Shown here: piece after piece, positions 1-6,515 of the stretch
Position numbering within the stretch: position 1 is the stretch's first letter
Layout: each line of letters opens with the position of its first letter
Program-made: the position numbers and the translations under genes
Origin: Alphaproteobacteria bacterium HGW-Alphaproteobacteria-13
GTDB taxonomy: Bacteria > Pseudomonadota > Alphaproteobacteria > Sphingomonadales > Sphingomonadaceae
NCBI GenBank assembly: GCA_002842935.1
Contig: PHEM01000175.1
Span: 1-6,622, forward strand
Length of the DNA: 6,622 nt
Direction: 5' to 3'
Notes under the pieces: model-generated
Told to the model about the DNA's origin: nothing
The model's input: only the letters and a program-made list of their open reading frames with translations
Database searches by the model: none

Positions 1-1264
1 CGCAGCCGACGGATCTTCTGCAATATAAGCCGGCTTCGCATACCCGCCAGTTCAACCAGGAACTGCGCGCGAATATCTCCACCGATCGCCTGGACCTCGT
101 CCTTGGCGGTTATTACGGCACGGACACGACCCGCACGAACAACGACTTCGGCTTCTATTTCTTTTGGCAGGAGCTCGGCGCGGCGCCGGACATAACCGGG
201 GCGACCGGGGGCTTTTCGATCAACCAGCGCTACAGGCAGGAACGCAGGTCGACCGCTCTCTTCGCGCAGGCCGACTATGAACTGACCGATCAACTCACTG
301 TGACGGCGGGCCTGCGCTATACTTGGGACAAGTCGAAGCTGCGCGATGCGCTCTCTTATTTCGGCGACTATGATCTTCAGCCTATCGTCTACGCCGTGAC
401 CGATCCGGCAAACCCGGGTCAGCCGGTGCCGACCCGATATGGCAATGACGGTGCGTTCACCGGGCGCGTCGCCCTGAACTACCAGTTCGACAGCGGAACC
501 ATCCTCTATGCGAGCTATAACCGCGGCTATCGCGCGGGCACCTTCAACGGCGGCGCCTTTTCGAGCAACGACCAGCTCGACTATATCCGGCCGGAAACCA
601 TCAATGCCTATGAAATCGGCAGCAAGGGCAGGCTGTTCGGCGGAGCCGTCACCTATTCGCTTGCCGGCTTTTACTATGCCAGCAGACCAACGAGGTCATC
701 AGCTTCACCGGCTTCCTTCGCAACGCGGGGGCCGCGACGGTTTATGGCGCCGAGCTGGAACTGAACGGCCGCGTGTCGCCGGACTTCTCGTTCAACGCGT
801 CGCTGGGCCTGCTGCACAGCAAATATGACCAGTTGATCCTCGGCCGCGATGTTGCGAGCGGCTCGGTCGGTGTCGACCTGGCCGGGAACGAATTACCGTT
901 TGCGCCGTCGGTCACGGCGCAGGTCGGTATCGACTGGAAGCTCGCCGAAGTAGGCGACGGAAAGATCGAATTTCTTCCCCGGCTGTCCTATACGGGCCAT
1001 CAATGGTTCTCGCCGTTCAACGATCGGGAATCCTTCCCCGGCGATCCAATTGGCAATTCACGCCTGAAGCAAGGCGCGATGGCGAAGGTCGATGCCCAGC
1101 TTCTGTGGAGCAACGATCGCGTGACGGCGGGTTTCTTCGTCAAAAATCTCTTCGAGAAGAAATACTATCTCTACGGTCTCGATCTTCGAAGCTTCTTCGG
1201 CCTCGATTTCCTGACTCCGGCGGACCCGCGCACTTATGGAGCCATGGTCCGCTTCAACTTCTGA
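1..1264 (+). pseudogene. TonB-dependent outer-membrane receptor, C-terminal part, with an internal frameshift
   Basis: This is the beta-barrel part of a TonB-dependent receptor, an outer-membrane protein that takes up scarce or large ligands using energy from TonB/ExbBD. The plug domain, signal peptide and start lie before the window. One frame (codons from position 3) gives typical barrel strands, including LFAQADYELTDQLTVTAGLR, ASYNRGYRAGTFNGG and RPETINAYEIGSKG, then FYYA near 669-680. It then degenerates and stops at 764. The next frame carries on from 680 with QQTNEVISFTGF, NAGAATVYGAELEL and further strands to the terminal aromatic signature RFNF and a stop at 1262-1264. The two pieces join as one receptor of about 419 visible residues if one base is missing near 678-683. 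As written, the protein would lose about the last 195 residues, including the final strand needed for barrel insertion. It may be a real pseudogene or a base-calling error. The ligand is unknown. It probably shares an operon with the flavoprotein gene 17 nt downstream. Confidence 0.88.
678..683 (+). other. Frameshift site in the TonB-dependent receptor gene
   Basis: Receptor-like sequence leaves one frame after the Tyr-Tyr codons (672-677) and resumes in another at the Gln-Gln codons (680-685). The net change equals loss of one base, most simply one C from a GCCC tract that now reads GCC before AGCAG. Loss of four bases within the local CAG-like repeat would fit equally well. The exact position within these few bases cannot be fixed without a related sequence. 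Confidence 0.8.
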
Positions 1265-1281
1265 TACGAGAGGATGGCATA

Positions 1282-2817
1282 ATGGAAAAACTGAACTGTG
1301 ACGTGCTCGTCGTGGGCTGCGGCGCTGCCGGACTCACGGCCGCCCTGTCGGCGGTGGAGGCCGGCGCGTCCGTCATCGTCCTCGAGCGGTCGGGACCGGA
1401 AGACCGTGGCGGCAATACGCGATGGACCGAGGCTCTGCTCCGCCTCCGCGCGCGGAGCGACGACGGGCAACCCTTCACTGTGACCGACGATTTCGTCCCC
1501 GGCTATGCAAGCCAGCCCGGCTATCATATCGAACCCGACTATGTCAGCGAGAGCGCCAGACCCTATGAGGAATGGGGCTCGATCCTGCGGACTTTGCCCT
1601 ATCTCGACCCCGAAGTCCTGGGTGCCTTCGTCGATGGGATTCCAGAGGCCATCACATGGCTGGAAGGGCATGGACTCAAGTTCGAGCGGGCCGACTATCC
1701 CTTCATTTTCCCCGCGCCCCTCTATCAGATCTATGGGGGCGGGGAGGCACTGGTCGAAACCCTGGCGCCGATCGTCGAAGCCAAGGGCGCACGCATTCTC
1801 TATCATATGACCGCGATCGAACTGGTTCGTGACGATGAAATGGGGGTCGCAGGCGTTCGTGCGGTTCATTCGAAGAGCGGGGGCGTGGAAATCCGGGCGC
1901 GCGCCACGATTCTCGCCTGTGGCGGTTTCGAAGGAAACCCGGCGATGAAGGTCCAGTATCTTGGACCGAGCGCGCGCTTCACGCGCCCGGTCGCCGCCGG
2001 CGGCTGGTATAACAAGGGCGAAGGAATCCGGCTCGCGCTCGATCTGGGTGCGGCTCCGTCGGGCGATTTCGCCGAATGCCACCGCCAGCCGGTTGACCCG
2101 CGGTCCAGCGCTTCCGAAGCCCTGATCGGCGCCTATCCCTTCGGCATCGTGGTCAATTCCGAAGGGCGCCGCTTCATGGACGAAGCGCCGATCGATCCCA
2201 TCCTCTATCTTGAGGAACATTGTCGACGGATCAATGCACAGCCCGGCGGCATCGGCTATTTCATCGCCGATGCGCGCATCGACGAAATACCCGCATGGCA
2301 GCGCATGATCCGTTCGGATCAGCCCGCGATCGAAGCGGGATCGCTTGATGAACTGGCGGGGCTGCTCGGCATTCCGGCAGACAATCTTGCCGAAACCGTC
2401 GCGCAATTCAATGCGGCCTGCCCCGACGAAGGCGGCTTCTCCTATGCGCGTGACGACGACGCGGCTATCGCTGCGTTCATGCGCGGCGACCTGTTCGATT
2501 GGGGCGCGGTGTTCGACAAGCTCGCGACCAGCGGGATCGAGCCGGGGAAATCCAACTGGGCTCGACCGCTCGACCGCGGGCCGTATCGCGCCTATCCGAT
2601 CATTTCGACGGTGACCTTCACCTGCGGCGGACTGAAGACGACCCGCAACGGCGAAGTCGTCCGCACGAGCGGGGCTCTTATTCCCGGTCTCTATGCGGCG
2701 GGCGAGACCATGGGGATCATGTATGGCACCTATATCGGCGCCACTTCGGTTCTCCGGGGGATCACCTTCGGCCGCATCACTGGTCGCCATGCGGCGGCCG
2801 CGCCCGCCCTCGGCTGA
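1282..2817 (+). CDS. FAD-dependent oxidoreductase, fumarate reductase / tricarballylate dehydrogenase (TcuA)-like
   Basis: This 511-residue, probably cytoplasmic flavoprotein belongs to the fumarate reductase/succinate dehydrogenase flavoprotein superfamily, closest in motif pattern to TcuA-like dehydrogenases. Such enzymes oxidise or desaturate C-C bonds next to acid or keto groups. The N-terminus has the FAD-binding Rossmann motif G12-x-G14-x-x-G17, with acidic E35 at the end of the second strand to bind the ribose, then RGGNTRW at 42-48. The capping domain carries E265-C266-H267 and VVNSEGRRFMDE (290-301). The C-terminal FAD region has CGGLKT (448-453), PGLYAAGE (468-475) and YGTYIGATSVLRGITFGR (481-498), typical of the TcuA-like group. 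The start at 1282 is chosen because AGGA (1271-1274) lies 7 nt upstream and the Rossmann fold begins at once; the same frame is open further upstream but there it overlaps the receptor gene. The Arg used as proton donor in classical fumarate reductases appears absent at the expected place (Asp instead), so fumarate reduction is unlikely. The substrate is unknown. Its stop lies 2 nt from that of the convergent GST gene. Confidence 0.9.
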   Translation: MEKLNCDVLVVGCGAAGLTAALSAVEAGASVIVLERSGPEDRGGNTRWTEALLRLRARSDDGQPFTVTDDFVPGYASQPGYHIEPDYVSESARPYEEWGSILRTLPYLDPEVLGAFVDGIPEAITWLEGHGLKFERADYPFIFPAPLYQIYGGGEALVETLAPIVEAKGARILYHMTAIELVRDDEMGVAGVRAVHSKSGGVEIRARATILACGGFEGNPAMKVQYLGPSARFTRPVAAGGWYNKGEGIRLALDLGAAPSGDFAECHRQPVDPRSSASEALIGAYPFGIVVNSEGRRFMDEAPIDPILYLEEHCRRINAQPGGIGYFIADARIDEIPAWQRMIRSDQPAIEAGSLDELAGLLGIPADNLAETVAQFNAACPDEGGFSYARDDDAAIAAFMRGDLFDWGAVFDKLATSGIEPGKSNWARPLDRGPYRAYPIISTVTFTCGGLKTTRNGEVVRTSGALIPGLYAAGETMGIMYGTYIGATSVLRGITFGRITGRHAAAAPALG

Positions 2818-2819
2818 GG

Positions 2820-3506
2820 TCAGGCAGGAGCGAGTCCGGCGACTCGCTCCTCCCACTTCCCGATCCGGGGAAAGCTATCGATGATGGCGGTCGCTTCCTG
2901 GGCGCCGCGAAGGGCTTGGATTTGGGACGTGACCGCAATGTCCGCCAGGCTGATCCGGCTCCCCGCAAGCCAGTCTCGACCTTCGAGCATCGCATTCAGG
3001 GCGGCGATGTGCCGTTCCACGTCCGCGACAATCTCCGCTTCCGCCTTTCGGCCCAACCCCTGCGGCTGCGTGATGGCGCGCACGCCGAGCAGCAGTCGGG
3101 AGAGAACCTCCTCGTCCGACAGGCCCGGCATCGTGCGCGCGAAGGCGGGAACGGAACGCACCGCATTGCTTTCCCAGCCCAGACGCATGACGAGTTCATA
3201 GAAATACAGACTCTCGTCGGCCCAATCCTCGATCACATGGCACAGGGCGGCCTCGCGCGGATCCTCTGGAATCAAGGGAGGCGTGGGAAAATGGCGCTCG
3301 ATATAATGCGCGATGTCGGTAGAGTCCTGCACGGCCTGTCCGTCGTGATCGATCGCCGGAAACTTGCCGTTGGGACTGACGGACGCATAGTCGGCAACCG
3401 CAACGCGCGGCACATCCACGATCGAGAAAGCAATCCGCTTGAAATGAAGAATCCGGCGGATTTTTTCGCAAAAGGGAGAGGTCGGAAACTGGTATAATGT
3501 GATCAT
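2820..3506 (-). CDS. Glutathione S-transferase family protein
   Basis: This 228-residue protein has the normal length and layout of a cytosolic GST: a thioredoxin-like N-terminal domain (about 1-75) and an all-helical C-terminal domain (about 90-220). It begins MITLYQFPTSPFCEKIRR, placing S10 and C13 where GSTs activate the glutathione thiol. NGKFPAI at 46-52 holds the cis-proline (P50), and D61-S62 (QDSTDIAHYIE) is the glutathione gamma-glutamyl binding pair. S186-L-A-D189 is the helix N-capping box conserved in the C-terminal domain. Family members conjugate glutathione to electrophiles, cleave ethers, remove halogens or isomerise ring-cleavage products; the sequence alone does not say which. 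The start at 3506 matches the beginning of the fold. The frame is open upstream, but that extension runs antiframe through the EthD gene and is rejected. The ribosome site is weak (GGAACGGGA). It is the last gene of the leftward set, 47 nt after the EthD gene, and its final codons form a perfect hairpin. Confidence 0.9.
   Translation of the reverse strand: MITLYQFPTSPFCEKIRRILHFKRIAFSIVDVPRVAVADYASVSPNGKFPAIDHDGQAVQDSTDIAHYIERHFPTPPLIPEDPREAALCHVIEDWADESLYFYELVMRLGWESNAVRSVPAFARTMPGLSDEEVLSRLLLGVRAITQPQGLGRKAEAEIVADVERHIAALNAMLEGRDWLAGSRISLADIAVTSQIQALRGAQEATAIIDSFPRIGKWEERVAGLAPA
2826..2851. terminator. Perfect 11-bp hairpin between convergent genes, candidate shared terminator
   Basis: AGGAGCGAGTC (2826-2836) and GACTCGCTCCT (2841-2851) are exact reverse complements separated by a CGGC loop. 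The stem starts 8 nt after the flavoprotein stop. In the other direction it lies within the last codons of the GST gene, ending just before its TGA. The position suits a bidirectional transcription barrier between convergent genes that are only 2 nt apart. Neither strand has a T-run after the stem, so classical intrinsic termination is uncertain. It may instead act as a 3' stabilising or pausing structure. Confidence 0.6.
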
Positions 3507-3553
3507 TGTTGGTCCCGTTCCACAAGAATCGTCGGCTTGAACGCGGGGCAGGA

Positions 3554-3919
3554 TCAGAAGATGGTTTCTTCGTGCGTGATGAACGCCTGCGTCCTGTCGA
3601 CATCGAAGAAGATGCGCTCGTCCGCTTCCAGCGCCGCGCTCCCCGCTGCACCTTCGGGCGTTGCCATGGCAGCGCGGAAATCTTCGAAGCTTTCCCACCA
3701 GATTTCGGTCAACCCGTCGGGCCTGTTGTTCCAGCCTCTGGCAGCGAACACCTCTTCGAAATCGGATGCGCTCACATAATGCGACTGGACATATTTTTTC
3801 ATGCGCATCGCCTTTGCGTGCGTCCTGACCAACGGACCATGGCCGTTCAGCCATCGATCCTGAAATTCCTCCATGGTCATTCCGGGTTTGCGATAGATAG
3901 CGACAATCATCTTGATCAT
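3554..3919 (-). CDS. EthD-domain protein (dimeric alpha/beta barrel)
   Basis: This 121-residue protein fits the EthD family of small dimeric ferredoxin-like alpha/beta-barrel proteins. It begins MIKMIVAIYRKPGMTMEEFQ, a beta strand followed by the usual 'xxEEFxxRW' helix, then WLNGHGPLVRTH (residues 23-34), where W-x-x-x-HGP is the family hallmark (H27). The second half has DGLTEIWWESFEDFRAAMATPEG (68-90), the second strand-helix repeat. EthD was first described as essential for ethyl tert-butyl ether degradation with an undefined role. Relatives occur in catabolic and polyketide clusters and may act as cyclases, hydrolases or scavengers of reactive products. The start at 3919 is preferred over the ATG three codons later, because AGGAAAGG (3927-3934) lies 7 nt upstream. 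It is the middle gene of the leftward set, 71 nt after the MBL hydrolase and 47 nt before the GST. Confidence 0.85.
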   Translation of the reverse strand: MIKMIVAIYRKPGMTMEEFQDRWLNGHGPLVRTHAKAMRMKKYVQSHYVSASDFEEVFAARGWNNRPDGLTEIWWESFEDFRAAMATPEGAAGSAALEADERIFFDVDRTQAFITHEETIF

Positions 3920-3990
3920 GGAACCGCCTTTCCTGCCTGCTGCACTGTTCATCGAAGGCACGGCGCCGTCGGTGCGCTGCCTGGATCGGA

Positions 3991-4905
3991 TCAGCCTTTG
4001 TCGTTCGACGGCAAAGCGACGGTCGGCTCGAACTCCAGCCGGAAGCCGTCCCCCTCGCGCACGACCGTGCCGCCGCCGGCCCCCGTCCAGTGCGTGCCAA
4101 GGACGAGCCAGCCGCTTGCCGTCGAGTCGTTGAACAGATTCCATCGCGTCTGCCGACTCATTTCGGGGTCGTCGTCGGCGCTGGTGCCCCAGTCGGGGTG
4201 CGCGAGCTGACACGGATGATGGACACAGTCGCCCGTGATGATCGCGCTTTTACCTTCGGAGCGGACGACGATCGAGACATGGCCCGGGGTATGGCCGATC
4301 GTCGGCGTCAGGAACACCTCGTCGGTGATCCGGTGATCCACCTCGACCAGATCGACAAGACCGGCGTCGATGACGGGCTGTACGGATTCCCTCTCGACGG
4401 AAGCATTGCATTCGCGCCACGCCTCGTCTGCGTCGGGATTATGGTGCGTTGCCTGCATGAAATCATATTCGACCCGTCCGAACAGATAGCGCGCCCTGGG
4501 AAAGGTCGGCACCCATCGCCCGTCGACCCTGATCGTGTTCCAACCGACATGGTCGAGGTGAAGATGCGTGCAGACCACCACGTCGATCGATTCGGGCGGA
4601 AATCCCGCGGCCGTCATCTTTTCGAGGAAACCGGTCTGCATCTGGTCCCAGATCGGCACGATCTTTAGATTCTTGTCGTTCCCGATGCAGGTGTCGACCA
4701 TGATCCGTTTCGTCGGCGTGTCGAGGATGAAGGCGTGCAGGCTCAGGCTCGGTTCGCCTTTTTCCGTGATGAATTCCGGATAAAGCCATGGAATCGCGAG
4801 CAGCGCCTCCGGCGTGGCGTCGGGTATCAGGCCCGGAAGGCCCTCCGGTATGATTTGTTCGATGACCTGGCTGATTTTGACGGTGCCGACAGTCCAGCTC
4901 TGCAT
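3991..4905 (-). CDS. MBL-fold metallo-hydrolase, lactonase-like
   Basis: This 304-residue enzyme has the metallo-beta-lactamase fold and probably binds two metal ions. The signature H114-x-H116-x-D118-H119 lies in VVCTHLHLDHVGWNT. H209 (GHTPGH, 204-209) and D226 (ITGDCVHHP) supply the next ligands, and H272 (LGTHWTG) the last. The arrangement resembles N-acyl homoserine lactonase, YtnP and organophosphate hydrolase-like members, which open lactones or cleave esters. The true substrate is not evident. There is no signal peptide, so it should be cytoplasmic. The segment PEALLAIPWLYPEFITEKG (32-50), followed by LHAFILDTPTKRIMVDTCIG, is the usual N-terminal sheet of this group. The start at 4905 is set by GAGGA four bases upstream and by the start of the fold; a longer in-frame extension would cross the intergenic region into the aldehyde dehydrogenase start. 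As the first gene of the leftward set it is probably driven by a promoter in 4906-5077. Confidence 0.9.
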   Translation of the reverse strand: MQSWTVGTVKISQVIEQIIPEGLPGLIPDATPEALLAIPWLYPEFITEKGEPSLSLHAFILDTPTKRIMVDTCIGNDKNLKIVPIWDQMQTGFLEKMTAAGFPPESIDVVVCTHLHLDHVGWNTIRVDGRWVPTFPRARYLFGRVEYDFMQATHHNPDADEAWRECNASVERESVQPVIDAGLVDLVEVDHRITDEVFLTPTIGHTPGHVSIVVRSEGKSAIITGDCVHHPCQLAHPDWGTSADDDPEMSRQTRWNLFNDSTASGWLVLGTHWTGAGGGTVVREGDGFRLEFEPTVALPSNDKG

Positions 4906-4922
4906 GTTTTCCTCACCCAATG

Positions 4923-4932
4923 TGGTCCACCA
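4923..4932. promoter_or_regulatory. Short inverted repeat TGGT-CC-ACCA, possible operator
   Basis: TGGT and ACCA are exact reverse complements with a 2-nt spacer, placed 18 nt upstream of the MBL start codon. It resembles half-sites used by FadR-type GntR regulators, whose usual consensus has a 3-nt spacer, so the match is imperfect. No regulator gene is visible in the window. A repeat this short can occur by chance. Confidence 0.25.
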
Positions 4933-4998
4933 GTCGTTCTGGCAAGACCGAACAATAGCGAAGGAGCAGGCGGACTCGAATATCCGGCGGCAATCAAT

Positions 4999-5016
4999 CG
5001 CATATGCAATGATGCG
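4999..5016. promoter_or_regulatory. Inverted repeat CGCAT-N8-ATGCG with internal GCATATGC palindrome, possible operator
   Basis: CGCAT (4999-5003) and ATGCG (5012-5016) are reverse complements 8 nt apart, and the 8-bp palindrome GCATATGC (5000-5007) overlaps the left arm. The element lies near the middle of the divergent region, 61 nt before the aldehyde dehydrogenase start. A dimeric repressor or activator bound here could govern both directions. This is a visual match only. Confidence 0.3.
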
Positions 5017-5077
5017 CTCATACCGCTTTGTAGTGCACCTTAAATGACTAGGGTCGTGATCGGGAAAGGATCGAACA

Positions 5078-6502
5078 ATGGATTGCCAACATTTCATTGA
5101 CGGCCGGACGGTCGTTGGAGCAGCGTCGCGCTATCTGGACAATTTCGCGCCGGCGACGGGCGAGCTTATCGGGCGCGTCGCGCTCGGTGATACGGAGATT
5201 GTCGACCTGGCGGCGCAATCGGCTTGGCGGGCTTTCCCGGCCTGGCGCGATATGCGCCCGATGGAGCGTGGCCGCATCCTTGTGGACATCGGCCGCGCGA
5301 TCCGGGCGAACGCCTCGCGGCTTGCCGAAATGGAAGCGCTGGAGACGGGCAAGGTTTTGGCTCAGGCAGCGGGCGAGATCGAGATATCCGCACAATATTT
5401 CGAATATTACGGCGGTCTCGCCAACATCTTCTATGGCGAGGTCATCAATATCGGCGCGCCCTATCACAGCTATACGCGGCGGGAGCCTTTCGGCGTCGTC
5501 GCGACCATCCTGCCGTGGAACGCGCCGCTCAACCAGGCGGCGCGCGCGATCGCCCCGGCGCTGGCGGTCGGCAACACGGCAGTGGCAAAGCCGTCGGAAG
5601 AAACGCCCTCGACACTGGTCGAGGTCGCCCGCATCGCGGTCGAGGAATGCGGCCTGCCGCCCGGCGTCGTCAATGTCGTGCTGGGCACGGGACGCGAGGT
5701 CGGCGAACCGCTGGTCGCGCATGAGCGCATCCGCAAGGTGATGTTCACGGGCAGCGTGCGCGCGGGGCGCGAGATCGGACGCGTCGCGGCCGAGCGCATC
5801 ATCCCGCTGACGCTGGAACTGGGCGGAAAGTCGCCCAACATCGTCTTCGAGGATGCCGATCTGGACGCGGCGGTGGCGGGCGCGGTGCGCGCCTTCACGA
5901 TGAATGCGGGGCAGGTGTGCATCGCGGGGACGCGGCTGTTGCTTCAGGCGTCGATCTATGACGCTTTCCTCGACAAGCTCGTTCCCGCGGTCGAGGCGCT
6001 GAAATATGGCGATCAGGAAGGCGCGGTCTTCGGCGCGACGACCACCGCCGCGCAATTCGAGCGCGTGCGCCAGTTCCACGACCTGGCAAAAGCCGAAGGC
6101 GCGGTCCGGCTGACGCACGAAACACCCGAACAGGCGGGGGGCAAGGGCTTGTTCCCCGCGCCCGCCGTCTATGCGAACGTGACGCCCGACATGCGGATCG
6201 CGCGCGAGGAGGCTTTTGCCCCGATCCTGACCGTGCTGAAATTCGCGGACGAGGAGGAAGCGGTCGCCATCGCCAATGACAGCGATTTCGGCCTGGGCGC
6301 GGGGGTATGGACGCGCGACATCAGCCGCGCGCTGCGCATGGCCGCGGCGCTGGAGGCGGGGCAGGTCTTCGTCAACGAATATATGGCCGGGGGCATCGAG
6401 ACGCCCTTCGGCGGATATAAGAACAGCGGATATGGGCGCGAGAAGGGAATCGAGGCGCTGACGCACTACACCCAGCTCAAATGCGTCACGATCCGCATCT
6501 GA
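5078..6502 (+). CDS. Aldehyde dehydrogenase family protein, NAD(P)+-dependent
   Basis: This 474-residue soluble enzyme of the aldehyde dehydrogenase superfamily oxidises an aldehyde to its carboxylic acid with NAD+ or NADP+. All key elements are present at their usual spacing: the oxyanion-hole N148 (ILPWNAP), the cofactor-binding K171 (AVAKPSEETPSTL), the Rossmann FTGS at 233-236, the general base E247 (LELGGKSPN), the nucleophile C281 (NAGQVCIAGTR), the second cofactor glutamate within EEAFAP (377-382), and the C-terminal TPFGGYKNSGYGREKG (412-427). Length is normal for the family. The start at 5078 is supported by AAAGGA (5065-5070) 7 nt upstream and by the standard N-terminal FIDGR and PATGE motifs. 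Substrate specificity cannot be read; members of this subgroup accept benzaldehydes, vanillin-like, betaine or aliphatic aldehydes. It opens the rightward transcription unit and is followed after 13 nt by another gene, so the two are probably co-transcribed. It may act on an aldehyde made by the neighbouring pathway. Confidence 0.95.
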   Translation: MDCQHFIDGRTVVGAASRYLDNFAPATGELIGRVALGDTEIVDLAAQSAWRAFPAWRDMRPMERGRILVDIGRAIRANASRLAEMEALETGKVLAQAAGEIEISAQYFEYYGGLANIFYGEVINIGAPYHSYTRREPFGVVATILPWNAPLNQAARAIAPALAVGNTAVAKPSEETPSTLVEVARIAVEECGLPPGVVNVVLGTGREVGEPLVAHERIRKVMFTGSVRAGREIGRVAAERIIPLTLELGGKSPNIVFEDADLDAAVAGAVRAFTMNAGQVCIAGTRLLLQASIYDAFLDKLVPAVEALKYGDQEGAVFGATTTAAQFERVRQFHDLAKAEGAVRLTHETPEQAGGKGLFPAPAVYANVTPDMRIAREEAFAPILTVLKFADEEEAVAIANDSDFGLGAGVWTRDISRALRMAAALEAGQVFVNEYMAGGIETPFGGYKNSGYGREKGIEALTHYTQLKCVTIRI

Positions 6503-6503
6503 T

Positions 6504-6512
6504 GGAGGAAGG
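6504..6512 (+). promoter_or_regulatory. Ribosome binding site that sets the TTG start at 6516
   Basis: GGAGGAAGG is the strongest Shine-Dalgarno match in the window. Its GGAGG core (6504-6508) lies 7 nt before a TTG at 6516. The only nearby ATG (6502-6504) opens a five-codon frame that stops at 6517-6519, so TTG is the better start. Confidence 0.65.
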
Positions 6513-6515
6513 CCG

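Larger units (their letters stand above)
4906..5077. promoter_or_regulatory. Divergent intergenic region with likely promoters and operators
   Basis: These 172 nt separate the start of the leftward MBL hydrolase from the start of the rightward aldehyde dehydrogenase and look clearly more AT-rich than the genes around them. Both transcription units must be promoted from here unless long transcripts run through. On the - strand, TTGCAT (5005-5010) with a loose GATATT-like hexamer about 19 nt on is a weak promoter candidate. On the + strand, TTAAAT (5040-5045) could be a -10 element, but no good -35 precedes it. Two inverted repeats are listed separately. I see no open reading frame with a start and ribosome site that would make a small gene credible. 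Confidence 0.55.

Noticed and set aside
1003..1281. In-frame upstream extension of the flavoprotein (604 codons in total)
   Set aside because: The extra residues overlap the receptor gene, look unlike protein, and precede a well-placed ribosome site and the Rossmann motif that starts right after 1282.
1..2817. Idea that this is a fumonisin-type or polyethylene-glycol degradation cluster, based on a TonB receptor, a tricarballylate dehydrogenase-like enzyme and an aldehyde dehydrogenase
   Set aside because: The hallmark genes of those clusters (carboxylesterase and aminotransferase, or PEG dehydrogenase, permease and CoA ligase) are not seen here, and TcuA-like proteins occur in many unrelated pathways.
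1234..2856. Long open frame of 540 codons on the - strand opposite the flavoprotein gene
   Set aside because: It is the antisense shadow of a GC-rich gene. Its translation is Arg/Asp/Ala-rich with no recognisable domain, while the + strand frame carries a complete FAD fold.
2499..3497. Open frame on the + strand running from the flavoprotein gene across the GST gene
   Set aside because: It lies out of frame with the flavoprotein and antisense to the GST, is Arg-rich, and has no domain or ribosome site.
3920..3990. Imperfect hairpin (GGCA...TGCC with inner CGC/GCG) in the gap between the MBL and EthD genes
   Set aside because: The stem is short and interrupted, has no T-run, and may be no more than expected in GC-rich DNA. 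An internal terminator or processing site is not supported.
3507..4100. In-frame upstream extension of the GST on the - strand (426 codons in total)
   Set aside because: It overlaps the EthD gene and the end of the MBL gene in another frame, and the normal GST N-terminus begins at 3506.
3506..4668. Two + strand open frames (3506-4210 and 4090-4668) opposite the EthD and MBL genes
   Set aside because: Both are antisense shadows; the - strand frames carry clear EthD and MBL metal-binding motifs.
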